Source: CAVQCJ01 sp963711005 (GTDB lineage Bacteria; Actinomycetota; Actinomycetes; Prado026). Taken from it: a stretch of DNA of 64,000 bases. This document shows positions 45,497-54,021 of the stretch, one piece after another. The position numbers and the translations under genes are program-made. Numbering within the stretch: the stretch's first letter is position 1; each line of letters begins with the position of its first letter. The stretch is taken from contig CAVQCJ010000004.1 of assembly GCA_963711005.1 (NCBI GenBank), forward strand, positions 558,001 through 622,000, in the 5' to 3' direction. The notes beneath the pieces were generated by a model. That model was not told the DNA's origin. It did not search any database and saw only the letters and a program-made list of their open reading frames with translations.

Positions 45497-45896
45497 GCTC
45501 CTCGTACGGGTAGCCGCCGAGCTCGAGCCGGGCCAGCCCGGTCGCCTGCGGCGAGGCGTAGTACGCGCGGATCTCCCGGATGAGTCCGGAGTCCGGGTCG
45601 AAGTGGTACCACTCGTCGCCGCGCAGCACCACGCCGAGCGCGCGCTTCTCGTGGGTCCACTCGATCACCGCGCGGTCGGTGTCCGGGTCCGCGATGCAGG
45701 TGTCGACGGTCCAGTGCGAGCCCAGGTTGGCCACCGCCCAGGCCCACTTCGCACCGATCGTCGCGCCGCCGCGGAACGGGCCGTCGTACATGTCGGGCGG
45801 GAAGTAGTGCACTCCGTCCGCGGTGAAGGAGGCGGCGATCTTCGCCGCGTCACCGGTGTTGCAGGCGTCGAAGTAGTCGCGGATGGTCTGCTCCAT
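45477..45896 (-). CDS. SnoaL-like (NTF2-fold) protein
   Basis: 139 residues from ATG 45896; the frame is open to a TTG at 45959, so the true start is uncertain. MEQTIRDYFDACNTGDAAKI and ADGVHYFPPDMYDGPFRGG are typical of the SnoaL/NTF2-like fold used by small hydrolases, isomerases and binding proteins. It overlaps the downstream HAD gene by 20 bases and starts divergently from the oxygenase reductase, with candidate operators A3 and B2 in the shared promoter. Role in the pathway unknown. Confidence 0.8.
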   Translation of the reverse strand: MEQTIRDYFDACNTGDAAKIAASFTADGVHYFPPDMYDGPFRGGATIGAKWAWAVANLGSHWTVDTCIADPDTDRAVIEWTHEKRALGVVLRGDEWYHFDPDSGLIREIRAYYASPQATGLARLELGGYPYEERGYAAT

Positions 45897-45992
45897 CCGC
45901 GCTGCCTTGGCGGCCCGCTCGGTGGCTGGCCCACCAGGTTCCGACCCCACGATCGCCAACCTAAGACATGGTCGAGCGGCATCCGGACCGCC

Positions 45993-46009
45993 GTTCCGGA
46001 TGGAAGAAC
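45993..46009 (-). promoter_or_regulatory. Candidate IclR operator, site A3
   Basis: On the minus strand the site reads GTTCTTCCATCCGGAAC, with the same ATCCGGAAC 9-mer and 5-7-5 layout as A1 and A2. It lies in the divergent promoter of the SnoaL-like and reductase genes. Confidence 0.55.
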
Positions 46010-46024
46010 GTCGGCCGGCGGGCT

Positions 46025-46041
46025 GTCCCCCGGAGCGGAAC
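46025..46041 (+). promoter_or_regulatory. Candidate IclR operator, site B2
   Basis: GTCCCCCGGAGCGGAAC matches site B1 at TCCC and GAGCGGAAC. It sits 44 bases before the reductase start and 16 bases from site A3. Confidence 0.45.
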
Positions 46042-46058
46042 AGCGCGTTGAGGGGACC

Positions 46059-46081
46059 GGCCAGGCCCCCCGAGCCTGGCC
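46059..46081 (+). promoter_or_regulatory. Hairpin directly before the reductase start codon
   Basis: GGCCAGGC (46059-46066) pairs perfectly with GCCTGGCC (46074-46081) across a 7-base loop; the ATG follows three bases later, where the ribosome binding site should be. No Shine-Dalgarno sequence is seen. Confidence 0.5.
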
Positions 46082-46084
46082 GGC

Positions 46085-47027
46085 ATGACCACGCGACTGC
46101 AGGTGCGCTCGATGTGTCTCGAGGCGGACGGCGTGCTCGGGCTCGAGCTGGTCCACCCGGACGGCGCCGAGCTCGACCCCTGGCAGCCGGGGGCGCACAT
46201 CGACCTGGTCCTCGGCGAAGGGCTGGTCCGGCAGTACTCGCTGTGCGGCGACCCTGCCGACCGGCGCGCCTACCGGGTCGCGGTGCTGCGCGAGCCGGAC
46301 GGCCGGGGCGGGTCGGCCTGGGTGCACCGCCGGATGCGTCCGGGCGACCTGGTCGAGCTCCGCGGCCTGCGCAACCACTTCGCGCTCGCGGACGCCGAGC
46401 GCTACCTGTTCGTGGCCGGCGGCATCGGCATCACGGCACTGCTGCCGATGGTCGAGGAGCTGGCCGCCGCCGGTCGGGCCTACGAGGTCGTCTACTGCGG
46501 CCGGTCGCGGGCGGCGCTGGCGTTCCTCGACCGGCTGGCGGTGCACGGTGACCAGGTGCGGGTCGCCGTGTCGGACGAGGGGGGGGCGCGTCGACCTTGC
46601 CGGCGTCGTCGGGCCCTACCGGCCGGGCACGGCCGTGTACTGCTGCGGACCCGAACGCATGATCGCGGCCGTCGAGGCGGCGTGCACGCGGTGGCCGGCC
46701 GACGCGCTCCGCACGGAACGGTTCGCGGCGCCGGCGCCGACCGTCCTGGACCCGGACGCCGAGAGTGGGTTCGAGGTGTTCCTGGCTCGGACCGGCACCA
46801 GCGTCCAGGTGGACTGCGGCACCAGTGTCCTGGACGCGGTGCTGGCGGCCGGCGTCGACGTGCTGACCGACTGCCGCGAGGGGATCTGCGCCTCCTGCCA
46901 GACCCCGGTCCTCGAAGGGACCGTGGAGCACCGGGACTTCGTGCTCACCGAGCGGGAGCGCGCGACGAACGCGGTGATGATGCTGTGCGTCTCGCGGGCG
47001 AGCTGCCCCCTGGTACTCGACCTGTGA
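46085..47027 (+). CDS. Phthalate-dioxygenase-type reductase (one apparent frameshift)
   Basis: Flavin/[2Fe-2S] reductase that passes electrons from NAD(P)H to a Rieske oxygenase. The N-terminal flavin part (RQYSLCGDPADRRAYRVAVL) and nucleotide part (FVAGGIGITALLPMVEELA, VYCGRSRAAL) are in the first frame. In the eight-G run 46579-46586 an extra G shifts the frame; the protein continues as VDLAGVVGPYRPG, CCGPERMI, and a plant-type ferredoxin domain with CREGICASCQ and a final Cys in LCVSRA. The corrected product has about 313 residues. The order FNR domain then ferredoxin is that of class IA reductases, the expected partner of the Rieske protein at 37.8-39.0 kb. Confidence 0.9.
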
Positions 47028-47033
47028 CCACGC

Positions 47034-47462
47034 TCAGGCGAGCAGGAACACCAGGTGGTCGCCGTCCTCGCCGTCCGGCACGAAGCCGCAGTGGGCCAGC
47101 ACGCGTCGAGAGCCGACGTTGCCGGGCACGACGAACCCGCGCAGCGGGCGCTCGGATACCTGCTCCACGAACAACCGCAACGCCTCGGTGGCGATGCCGC
47201 GCCCCCAGTACTGCCGGCCGATCCAGTAGCCCACCTCGCGCGCCTGCGGGGGGCCGAAGCACACGAGGCTGCCGACGACCGCGCCGTCGAGCACGACCGT
47301 GCTCTTGACGACCGTCGCGTCGGCCAGCACCCCGGTCCAGTGCGAGAAGTAGGTCGGCCGGTCACGGCTCGGGAAGCCGGCCATCGCGGCGGCGTCCGGG
47401 TCGGCCTGGAAGGCGTACAGCGTCTCGAGGTCGGCCTGTGCCGTCGGGCGCAGCTCGAGCAC
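47034..47462 (-). CDS. GNAT-family acetyltransferase
   Basis: 142 residues from GTG 47462, which lies just behind the stop of the upstream gene. VLELRPTAQADLETLYAFQ, EVGYWIGRQYWGRGIATEAL and NVGSRRVLAHCGFVPDGED are the usual blocks of RimJ/RimL-like acetyltransferases. The frame is open to 47507, but that would overlap the PH-domain gene by 43 bases. Target unknown. Confidence 0.84.
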   Translation of the reverse strand: MLELRPTAQADLETLYAFQADPDAAAMAGFPSRDRPTYFSHWTGVLADATVVKSTVVLDGAVVGSLVCFGPPQAREVGYWIGRQYWGRGIATEALRLFVEQVSERPLRGFVVPGNVGSRRVLAHCGFVPDGEDGDHLVFLLA

Positions 47463-47464
47463 GC

Positions 47465-48049
47465 TCAGCCACCCGGCTGGGGGCGCCGGCGGTTCTGCTC
47501 GAGCCATCCCTCGACCGCCGACGACGCCATGTCATAGGCCTCGGCCCGGCCGAGGAAGTCGGCCGAGCGGTCGGCGAGCGGAGTCTCGACGTCGGTCCCG
47601 TCGGCCAGCACCAGGAACACCGCATGCCCGGTCACGCGCAGCCGCGTGCCGAAGAGCCTGGTGGGGCCGGGCACCGAGCGGACGTCGGCGATCGCCGTCC
47701 ACGACCACACCCTCGTCGACAGCGGGCGCACCACGCGCACGCCGGTGTCGGTCACCCACACCCCGGACAGGTAGGCGCGGATCGCCGCGATGACGAGCAC
47801 TCCGTAGACGAGGCCGGCGATGACGATGCGCAGGGCCAGCTCGGGGATGGCGGCCGACTGGTAGACCGCGAGCAGCGAGACGACCGTGGCGTACATCAGC
47901 AGGGTCAGCAGGAACAGGCAGGCGGCGACCCGGAACGGTCCCGGTCGGTACGGGCGCAGCCAGCGCGTCTGCCGGTACGCCTCGTCCAGCGGCCCGGGCT
48001 CCTTCTCCGGCCAGAACTGGTACTTGGGCACCCGCCTAGGATCCCTCAT
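47465..48049 (-). CDS. PH-like domain membrane protein
   Basis: 194 residues. Two hydrophobic helices (FRVAACLFLLTLLMYATVVS and LALRIVIAGLVYGVLVIAAI) are followed by a bacterial PH-like domain: VWVTDTGVRVVRPLSTRVWS and TRLRVTGHAVFLVLADGTDV. Many actinobacteria code such proteins of unknown function. It overlaps the azlD gene by four bases, suggesting co-transcription. Confidence 0.75.
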   Translation of the reverse strand: MRDPRRVPKYQFWPEKEPGPLDEAYRQTRWLRPYRPGPFRVAACLFLLTLLMYATVVSLLAVYQSAAIPELALRIVIAGLVYGVLVIAAIRAYLSGVWVTDTGVRVVRPLSTRVWSWTAIADVRSVPGPTRLFGTRLRVTGHAVFLVLADGTDVETPLADRSADFLGRAEAYDMASSAVEGWLEQNRRRPQPGG

Positions 48050-48348
48050 CCGAGCGCCCGCAGCGTCGCTGCGACGAGGGCGGCTCCCACCACGACGACG
48101 ATGAACGGCGCCCGGAGCAGCAGGGCGACGACTGCGAACGCCACCCCGGCCGCCCTGGCGTCGACGACGAGCGACCGGCCGGCGCCGAAGGTCTGCACGG
48201 CGGTGAGGGCGGCCAGCAGCGCGACCGGGAGCAGCAGCGTGACCGCGCGCACGCGTGGCGAGGCCAACAGCCGCTCGGGCACCGACAGCCCCGCCAGCTT
48301 GAGCGCGTAGCAGCCGGCCGCGGTCACCAGCACCGCCGCCCAGATCAC
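48046..48348 (-). CDS. azlD: AzlD-type branched-chain amino acid exporter subunit
   Basis: 100 residues from GTG 48348, with three or four hydrophobic helices: VIWAAVLVTAAGCYALKLAG, AVTLLLPVALLAALTA and GVAFAVVALLLRAPFIVVVV. The short length and place next to azlC identify the small subunit of an AzlCD exporter of branched-chain amino acids or similar compounds. Confidence 0.85.
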   Translation of the reverse strand: MIWAAVLVTAAGCYALKLAGLSVPERLLASPRVRAVTLLLPVALLAALTAVQTFGAGRSLVVDARAAGVAFAVVALLLRAPFIVVVVGAALVAATLRALG

Positions 48349-48361
48349 CAGTCGTCCCCGG

Positions 48362-49120
48362 TCACGAGGCGTCCAGCGCGGACGACGGCCGGGCCAGGCC
48401 GACGGCCACCGCCACCAGGCCGGCGACGAGCACCGGGATGCCGGGGGACAGCACCGGGGTGAGGGCCAGGGCCACGACCGCGGCACCGATCGCGACGGCG
48501 CGGGTGGTGCTCGACCCCAGCCGAGGCCAGAGCAGACCCAGGAAGGCCGCCGGCACTGCCGCGTCCAACCCGAACCGGTTCGGGTTGCCGAGCGCGGACG
48601 CGCCCAGCGCCCCGACCACCGTGGCGATGTTCCACAGGATGAAGACGGCCAGGCCGGTCGCCCAGAACGCGAGCCGCGCAGCCCGCTCGCGAGGCTGGGC
48701 GATGGTCATCGCCGTCGTCTCGTCGATGACCAGGTGAGCGGCGAACAGCCGGCGAACCCCGGAGACCTGCAGGGTCGGCGCCAGCCGCAGGCCGTACAGC
48801 GCGTTGCGGAAGCCGAGCATCAGGGCCGTCGCGACACCAGACGCGGCCGCGCCGCCGGCTCCGAGGACCCCGACCAGTGCGAACTGCGAGCCGCCGGTGA
48901 ACGCCAGCACCGACAGGGTGCACGTCTGCGCCACGGACAGCCCGCTGGTCGTCCCGAGCGCGCCGTACGCGACGCCGTACGTGCCGACCGCGACCCCGAC
49001 CGCGGACGCGTCGCGCACGACCTCGCGACGCAGCCGGGTCCAGTCGTGCCCGTCCGGGGCGGTGCCGGGGTGGCCGGCTCCGTCATGGGCGGTGCCGCTG
49101 CGGGTCGCCCGGCCCGACAT
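48362..49120 (-). CDS. azlC: AzlC-type branched-chain amino acid exporter subunit
   Basis: 252 residues. The family motif TLSVLAFTGGSQFALVG follows the first helix (GVAVGTYGVAYGALG); MLGFRNALYGLRLAPTLQ and DETTAMTIAQ are also diagnostic. It forms the exporter with AzlD downstream. Its N-terminus overlaps the 3' end of the DUF2461 gene in another frame (49083-49120). Confidence 0.9.
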   Translation of the reverse strand: MSGRATRSGTAHDGAGHPGTAPDGHDWTRLRREVVRDASAVGVAVGTYGVAYGALGTTSGLSVAQTCTLSVLAFTGGSQFALVGVLGAGGAAASGVATALMLGFRNALYGLRLAPTLQVSGVRRLFAAHLVIDETTAMTIAQPRERAARLAFWATGLAVFILWNIATVVGALGASALGNPNRFGLDAAVPAAFLGLLWPRLGSSTTRAVAIGAAVVALALTPVLSPGIPVLVAGLVAVAVGLARPSSALDAS

Positions 49121-49737
49121 TGGCGGTCAGCCACTCCACGAGAGGGCTCATCGCGAGCCAGGCGTCGCGGACCTTGCGGGCGGCGGACGGCTTGCTCATC
49201 CAGGCCTGCGGCTGCCAGGAACGGCCGGCGACGACCGACCGGTGCCTGAGCAGCTCGATCCGCGGGTGGTCCGGGTCGATCCCGCGCGGGCGGGTCTTGA
49301 GCACGTCCCCGCCGATCTCGAACCCGGCCGCGGCCACCTTGCCCACGATCTGCTCCAGCTCGGCGCCGCCCGGGCCCGCCACGACGTCCCGGTACCGGGC
49401 CACCTGCGGGCCGGCCGGGTCGTACCAGCCGCCGGCCACCCGCAGGCCCGCGGCGCTGAGCTGCACGTAGTAGCCCACCGCGTCGGCGGTCTCGACGAAG
49501 GCGCCCTGGTGGTCCTTGTAGGGGCGCTTGTCCTTGGCGAACCGGACGTCCCGGTAGGGCCGGAAGAGGGCGCCGGTCCCGAACTCCGGCTCGAGCGTCG
49601 GCCAGCAGCTCGGTCAGCGGCTCGCGGACGCACTCGTCGTAGACCGGCTTGTGCGCGGTCCAGTAGGTCTTGGAGTTGTCCGCCTCGAGGCCGTCGTAGA
49701 AGTCGAACGCCTCGGCCGGGATCCCGCGGAACGTCAT
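49083..49737 (-). CDS. DUF2461 family protein (one apparent frameshift)
   Basis: Starts MTFRGIPAEAFDFYDGLEAD, NSKTYWTAHKPVYDECVREP, the classical DUF2461 N-terminus. After LTELLAD an extra base at about 49595-49598 shifts the frame; the C-terminal part continues with YYVQLSAAGLRVAGGWYDP and RGIDPDHPRIELLRHRS. The corrected length is about 217 residues. The family has no known function. The start overlaps the upstream GNAT stop by four bases. Confidence 0.85.
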
Positions 49738-50334
49738 CGTGCGCCCTCCTGCTCGTCCCGGTTCGCCGGGGAGTCGGTCGGTCCGGTGAGGTCGGTGTGC
49801 CAGCGGGCCTGGTCGACGAGCACCGCGCCGTCGCCGTCCAGGTCGAGCCGACGGGTCGCCCCGTCGCGAGCCCAGCCGGTCGAGCCAGCCAGGGTGCCGC
49901 CGGCCGCGTCCGCGTCGTCCAGCCAGAGGACCGCCCGGACGAACCCGTCGCCACGCAGGTGGTCCACCGCGGCCGCCAGCAGCCGCGACCCGTGCCCTGC
50001 CCGACGGCGCGCGGGGGCGACCAGCAGGACCAGCAGCTCGCCGACGACGGCCGGGTTCAGCCCCTCGTCGTCCTCGGCCGGCCCGACGGCCGCGAGCCCC
50101 GACGATCTCGGGGCCGGCCATCGCGACCAGCACGTGGTAGCGCCGGCCGGGCGGCTCGGTGATCGACAGCCGCCACCGGTCGACGATCTCGTCGCGGCCG
50201 GCGGCCATCGCGGCCAGCGCGTCGTCGGGGACGACGCCGGCGTACCCGGCTCGCCAGCAGTCCAGCTGGATGGCGGCCAGCGCCGGCGCGTCCGGGCTCA
50301 GCGCCGGTCGGACACTGACGTCTGCGGTGGCCAC
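49734..50334 (-). CDS. GNAT-family acetyltransferase (one apparent frameshift)
   Basis: Start VSVRPALSPDAPALAAIQLD, CWRAGYAGVVPDDALAAM is a common N-terminus of GNAT proteins. In the C-run 50097-50100 an extra base breaks the frame after MAGPEIVG; the expected acetyl-CoA-binding region and the C-terminus (AVDHLRGDGFVRAVLWLDDA) continue in the next frame to 49734. The corrected length is about 199 residues. Target unknown. Divergent from thyX, and last gene of the accessory region. Confidence 0.82.
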
Positions 50335-50501
50335 GAGTCGGACGCTATCCGGGTGCCGGAGCGGCGAGGCGAGGAGGCCGGGTGTGGCGACGACCCGAGC
50401 GCGACGGTGCGACGGACGCCCGGCGCGTCCGCTCCGTCCACGGTCAGAGCCCCCGCACTACGCTGGCCCGACCTTCGAGCCCTCCGGAAGGAGCCCGCCC
50501 C

Positions 50502-51268
50502 GTGACGGACCCGGCCAGCGACCCCACCTCCGAGGCACCCGACCCCGGCGAGGCCGCGATCCGGTTCCGCAGCGACATGACGGTCGAGCTGGTGAAGGCC
50601 ACGGCCCACGACTCCGACGTCGTCTTCGCCGCGCGCGTGTCGACCGCGGGTGAGCAGTCGCTCCTCGACGTCGACGCCGACGGCAGCCGCAACAAGGGCC
50701 TGATCGGCTTCCTGATGCGAGAAAGACACGGGAGTCCCTTCGAGCACAACTCGATGACGTTCTACGTGCAGGCGCCGATCTTCGTGTTCCGGGAGTTCAT
50801 GCGGCACCGGATCGCGTCGTACAACGAGGAGTCCGGCCGGTACCGCCAGCTCGACCCGGTCTTCTACGTGCCCGGGCCCGGAGCGTCGGCTGGTGCAGCA
50901 GGGCAAGCCGGGCGCGTACGAGTTCGTCGAGGGCACCCCCGAGCAGTACGACACAGTCGTCGAGCAGACCGAGGACGCGTGCACCGCAGGCGTACCGCGC
51001 GTACCTGCGGATGCTCGACGCCGGGGTGGCCAGGGAGGTGGCCCGCGGGGTGCTGCCGGTGGCCACGTACTCCTCGATGTACGTGACCCTGAACGCCCGG
51101 TCGCTGATGAACTTCCTGTCCCTGCGGACCAAGCGGGAGGGCTCGCACTTCCCGTCGTACCCGCAGCGGGAGATCGAGATGGTGGCCGAGCTGATGGAGA
51201 CGGAGTGGGCCCGCCTGATGCCGGTGACCCACGCGGCGTTCGAGGCCGCCGGGCGCGTCTCGCCGTGA
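50502..51268 (+). CDS. thyX: Flavin-dependent thymidylate synthase ThyX (two apparent frameshifts)
   Basis: Makes dTMP from dUMP with FAD, NADPH and methylenetetrahydrofolate. The ThyX motif RHRIASYNEESGRY and the preceding MRERHGSPFEHNSMTFYVQA are clear. Extra bases at about 50881 and 50986 force two +1 shifts; the protein continues as QQGKPGAYEFVEGTPEQYDT and then RMLDAGVAREVARGVLP, LMNFLSLRTK to the stop. The corrected length is about 254 residues. GGAAGGAG precedes GTG 50502. Followed by dapA as in mycobacteria. Confidence 0.93.
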
Positions 51269-51309
51269 CGGACCCGGTGCGGGCCCGCGAACGCGGGTAA
51301 CCTCGTCCC

Positions 51310-52232
51310 ATGCCTGCGACCGCCGCCCGAACCGATCCCCAGGCTCCGTTCGGCCGGGTGCTCACGGCGATGGTCACCCCGTTCCGGCCCGACGGCGGCC
51401 TCGACCTGGACGGCGTGCAGCGGCTGGCCACCCACCTGGTCGACGCCGGGCAACGACGGGCTGGTGGTCTCCGGCACCACCGGCGAGTCGCCGACGACCA
51501 GCGACGCCGAGAAGGACGCGGTCCTGCGGGCCACGCTCGAGGCGGTGGGGGACCGGGCCGTCGTGGTCGCCGGCGCCGGCACCAACGACACCCGGCACTC
51601 GATCGAGCTGGCCCAGGCCGCGGAGAAGGCCGGGGCCGCACGCGGTCCTGCTGGTCACGCCCTACTACAACAAGCCGCCGCAGACCGGCCTGATCGCAGC
51701 ACTTCACCGCGATCGCCGACGGCGATCGGGCTGCCGGTGATGCTCTACGACATCCCGCACCGGACCGGCGTGCGCGATCGAGACCGAGACGCTCGTGCGG
51801 CTGGCCGAGCACCCGCGGATCGTGGCGGTCAAGGACGCCAAGGGCGACCTGCCGGCGGCGTCCGCGGTGATGTCGCGCAGCGACCTCGTCTTCTACTCCG
51901 GCGACGACGTGCTGACCCTGCCGTTGCTGTCCGTCGGCGCGGCCGGGGTCGTCGGCGTCGCCACCCATGTCGCCACGCCGCGGATCGCGGCGATGGTGCA
52001 GGCGTACCTCGCCGGCGACGTCGCTCGGGCCACCGAGCTGCACCACGAGCTGTTGCCGGTGTTCACCGGCATCTTCCGCACCCAAGGGGCGATCTTGACG
52101 AAGGCCGCGTTGAACCACCTCGGCCTGCCGGCCGGCCCGATGCGGCTGCCGCTGCCGGACGCCACGCCCGAGCAGGTCGCCCAGCTCGTCCGTGACCTGG
52201 CCGCGGGCCGGGTCGACGGGTTCGCCGCATGA
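51310..52232 (+). CDS. dapA: 4-hydroxy-tetrahydrodipicolinate synthase (five apparent frameshifts)
   Basis: First enzyme of the diaminopimelate branch, condensing pyruvate with aspartate semialdehyde. Pieces in successive frames fit one DapA: LTAMVTPFRPDGGLDLDGVQ, VSGTTGESPTTSDAEKDAVL, VMLYDIPHRTG (catalytic Tyr) and VAVKDAKGDLPAA (Schiff-base Lys), then LPLLSVGAAGVVGVATHV. Extra single bases are inferred at about 51448, 51638, 51696, 51721 and 51773. Removing them gives about 305 residues, the family size. Five insertions in 330 bases, with the rest intact, point to poor consensus rather than decay. Confidence 0.92.
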
Positions 52233-53923
52233 CCCACCCGGCCGTCAGCCTCGAACGCACCGCCCCCGCTCGCCGACGGGGACCGTCGCGCGTCGTCGCG
52301 CTCGGCGGGCTGGGCGAGGTCGGCCGCAACATGACCGTCTTCGAGTACGACGGCCGGCTGCTGATCGTCGACTGCGGGGTGCTCTTCCCCGAGGACAACC
52401 AGCCGGGCGTCGACCTGGTGCTGCCGGACTTCGAGTACATCCGGGACCGGCTCGACGACATCGACGCGATCGTCCTGACCCACGCGCACGAGGACCACAT
52501 CGGCGGCGGTGCCGTACCTGCTGCGCGAGCGGCGCGACATCCCGCTGGTCGGCTCCCGGCTGACCCTCGCGATGGTCGAGGCGAAGCTGCGCGAGCACCG
52601 GATCAAGCCGCTGCAGCTGGAGGTGCGCGAGGGCCAGGTCGAGCGGCTCGGTGCCGTTCGAGGCGGAGTTCGTCGCGGTGAACCACTCGATCCCGGACGC
52701 GCTCGCGGTCGCGCTGCGCGCCCCGTCCGGACAGCTGATCCTGCACACCGGCGACTTCAAGATGGACCAGCTCCCGCTGGACGGCCGGATCACCGACCTG
52801 CGCGCGTTCGCCCGGCTCGGCGAGGAGGGCGTCGACCTGTTCCTGGTCGACTCGACCAACGCCGAGGTGCCGGGCTTCGTCCCGGCCGAGCGCTCCATCG
52901 AGCCGGTGATCGACGCGGTCTTCACCAACGCCGAGCGCCGGGTGATCGCCGCCTGCTTCGCCTCGCACGTGCACCGCGTGCAGCAGATCCTCGACGTGGC
53001 CGCGCTGCACGAGCGCAAGGTCGCCTTCATCGGTCGCTCGATGGTGCGCAACATGGGCGTCGCCCGCGACCTCGGCTACCTGACGATCCCGGCCGGCCTG
53101 GTCGTGTCGGTCGACGAGGTGGACCTGCTGCGCGACGAGGAGGTCGTGCTCGTCTGCACCGGCTCGCAGGGCGAGCCGATGGCGGCGCTGTCCCGGATGG
53201 CCAACAACGACCACCCGATCAAGGTGGGCGAGGGCGACACGGTGCTGCTGGCCTCGTCGCTGATCCCGGGCAACGAGAACGCCGTGTTCCGCGTCATCAA
53301 CGGCCTGTCGCGGCTCGGCGCGCACGTCGTGCACAAGGGCAACGCGCTCGTGCACGTGTCCGGGCACGCGGCCGAGGGCGAGCTGACGTACTGCTACAAC
53401 ATCGTCCGGCCGCGCAACGTGATGCCGGTGCACGGGGAGTGGCGGCACCAGCGGGCCAACCGGGACATCGCCGTGCGCACCGGGGTGCCGAGCGAGCGGG
53501 TCGTGATGGCGGACAACGGCTCGGTGGTCGACCTGGTCGACGGCATCGCCTCGATCGTCGGTTCGGTGCCGTGCGGCTTCGTGTACGTGGACGGCAGCTC
53601 GGTCGGCGACGTCACCGAGACCTCGCTCAAGGACCGTCGCATCCTGGGGTCGGAGGGCTTCATCTCCGTGGTCGCGGTCGTGGACCTCACCGACGGCAAG
53701 GTGGTCGGCGGCCCGGACATCCACGCGCGCGGTTTCGCCGAGGACGACGTCGGTGTTCGCGGAGGTGCGCCCGCGGATCGCCGCGGCCCTCGAGGACGCG
53801 CTGCGCGAGGGCACCACCGACACCTTCGAGCTGCAGCGGATCATGCGCCGCGCGATCGGCCGCTGGGTCAGCGACACCCACCGCCGCCGCCCGATGATCA
53901 TCCCCGTGGTCGTCGAGGTCTGA
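52229..53923 (+). CDS. rnj: Ribonuclease J (three apparent frameshifts)
   Basis: Metallo-beta-lactamase/beta-CASP ribonuclease with 5'-3' exo- and endonuclease activity. Motifs: VVALGGLGEVGRNMTVFEYD, HAHEDHIGG (metal site), HTGDFKMDQ, VDSTNAEVPGF, and GHAAEGELTYCYNIVRPRNV with MPVHGE in the beta-CASP part. Extra bases at about 52508, 52651 and 53752 break the frame; the C-terminus ends with MRRAIGRWVSDTHRRRPMII. The corrected length is about 563 residues, as in actinobacterial RNase J. ATG 52229 overlaps the dapA stop by four bases. Confidence 0.94.
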
Positions 53924-54021
53924 CCTCGCGCTCCCGGTCTCCGACCTGGTGGGATCAACCCGGGTGGGCTGCTCGGCGTGGGACGCGAGGGATCAGTGGG
54001 GTGCGTGGGTAGCCTGCGAGC

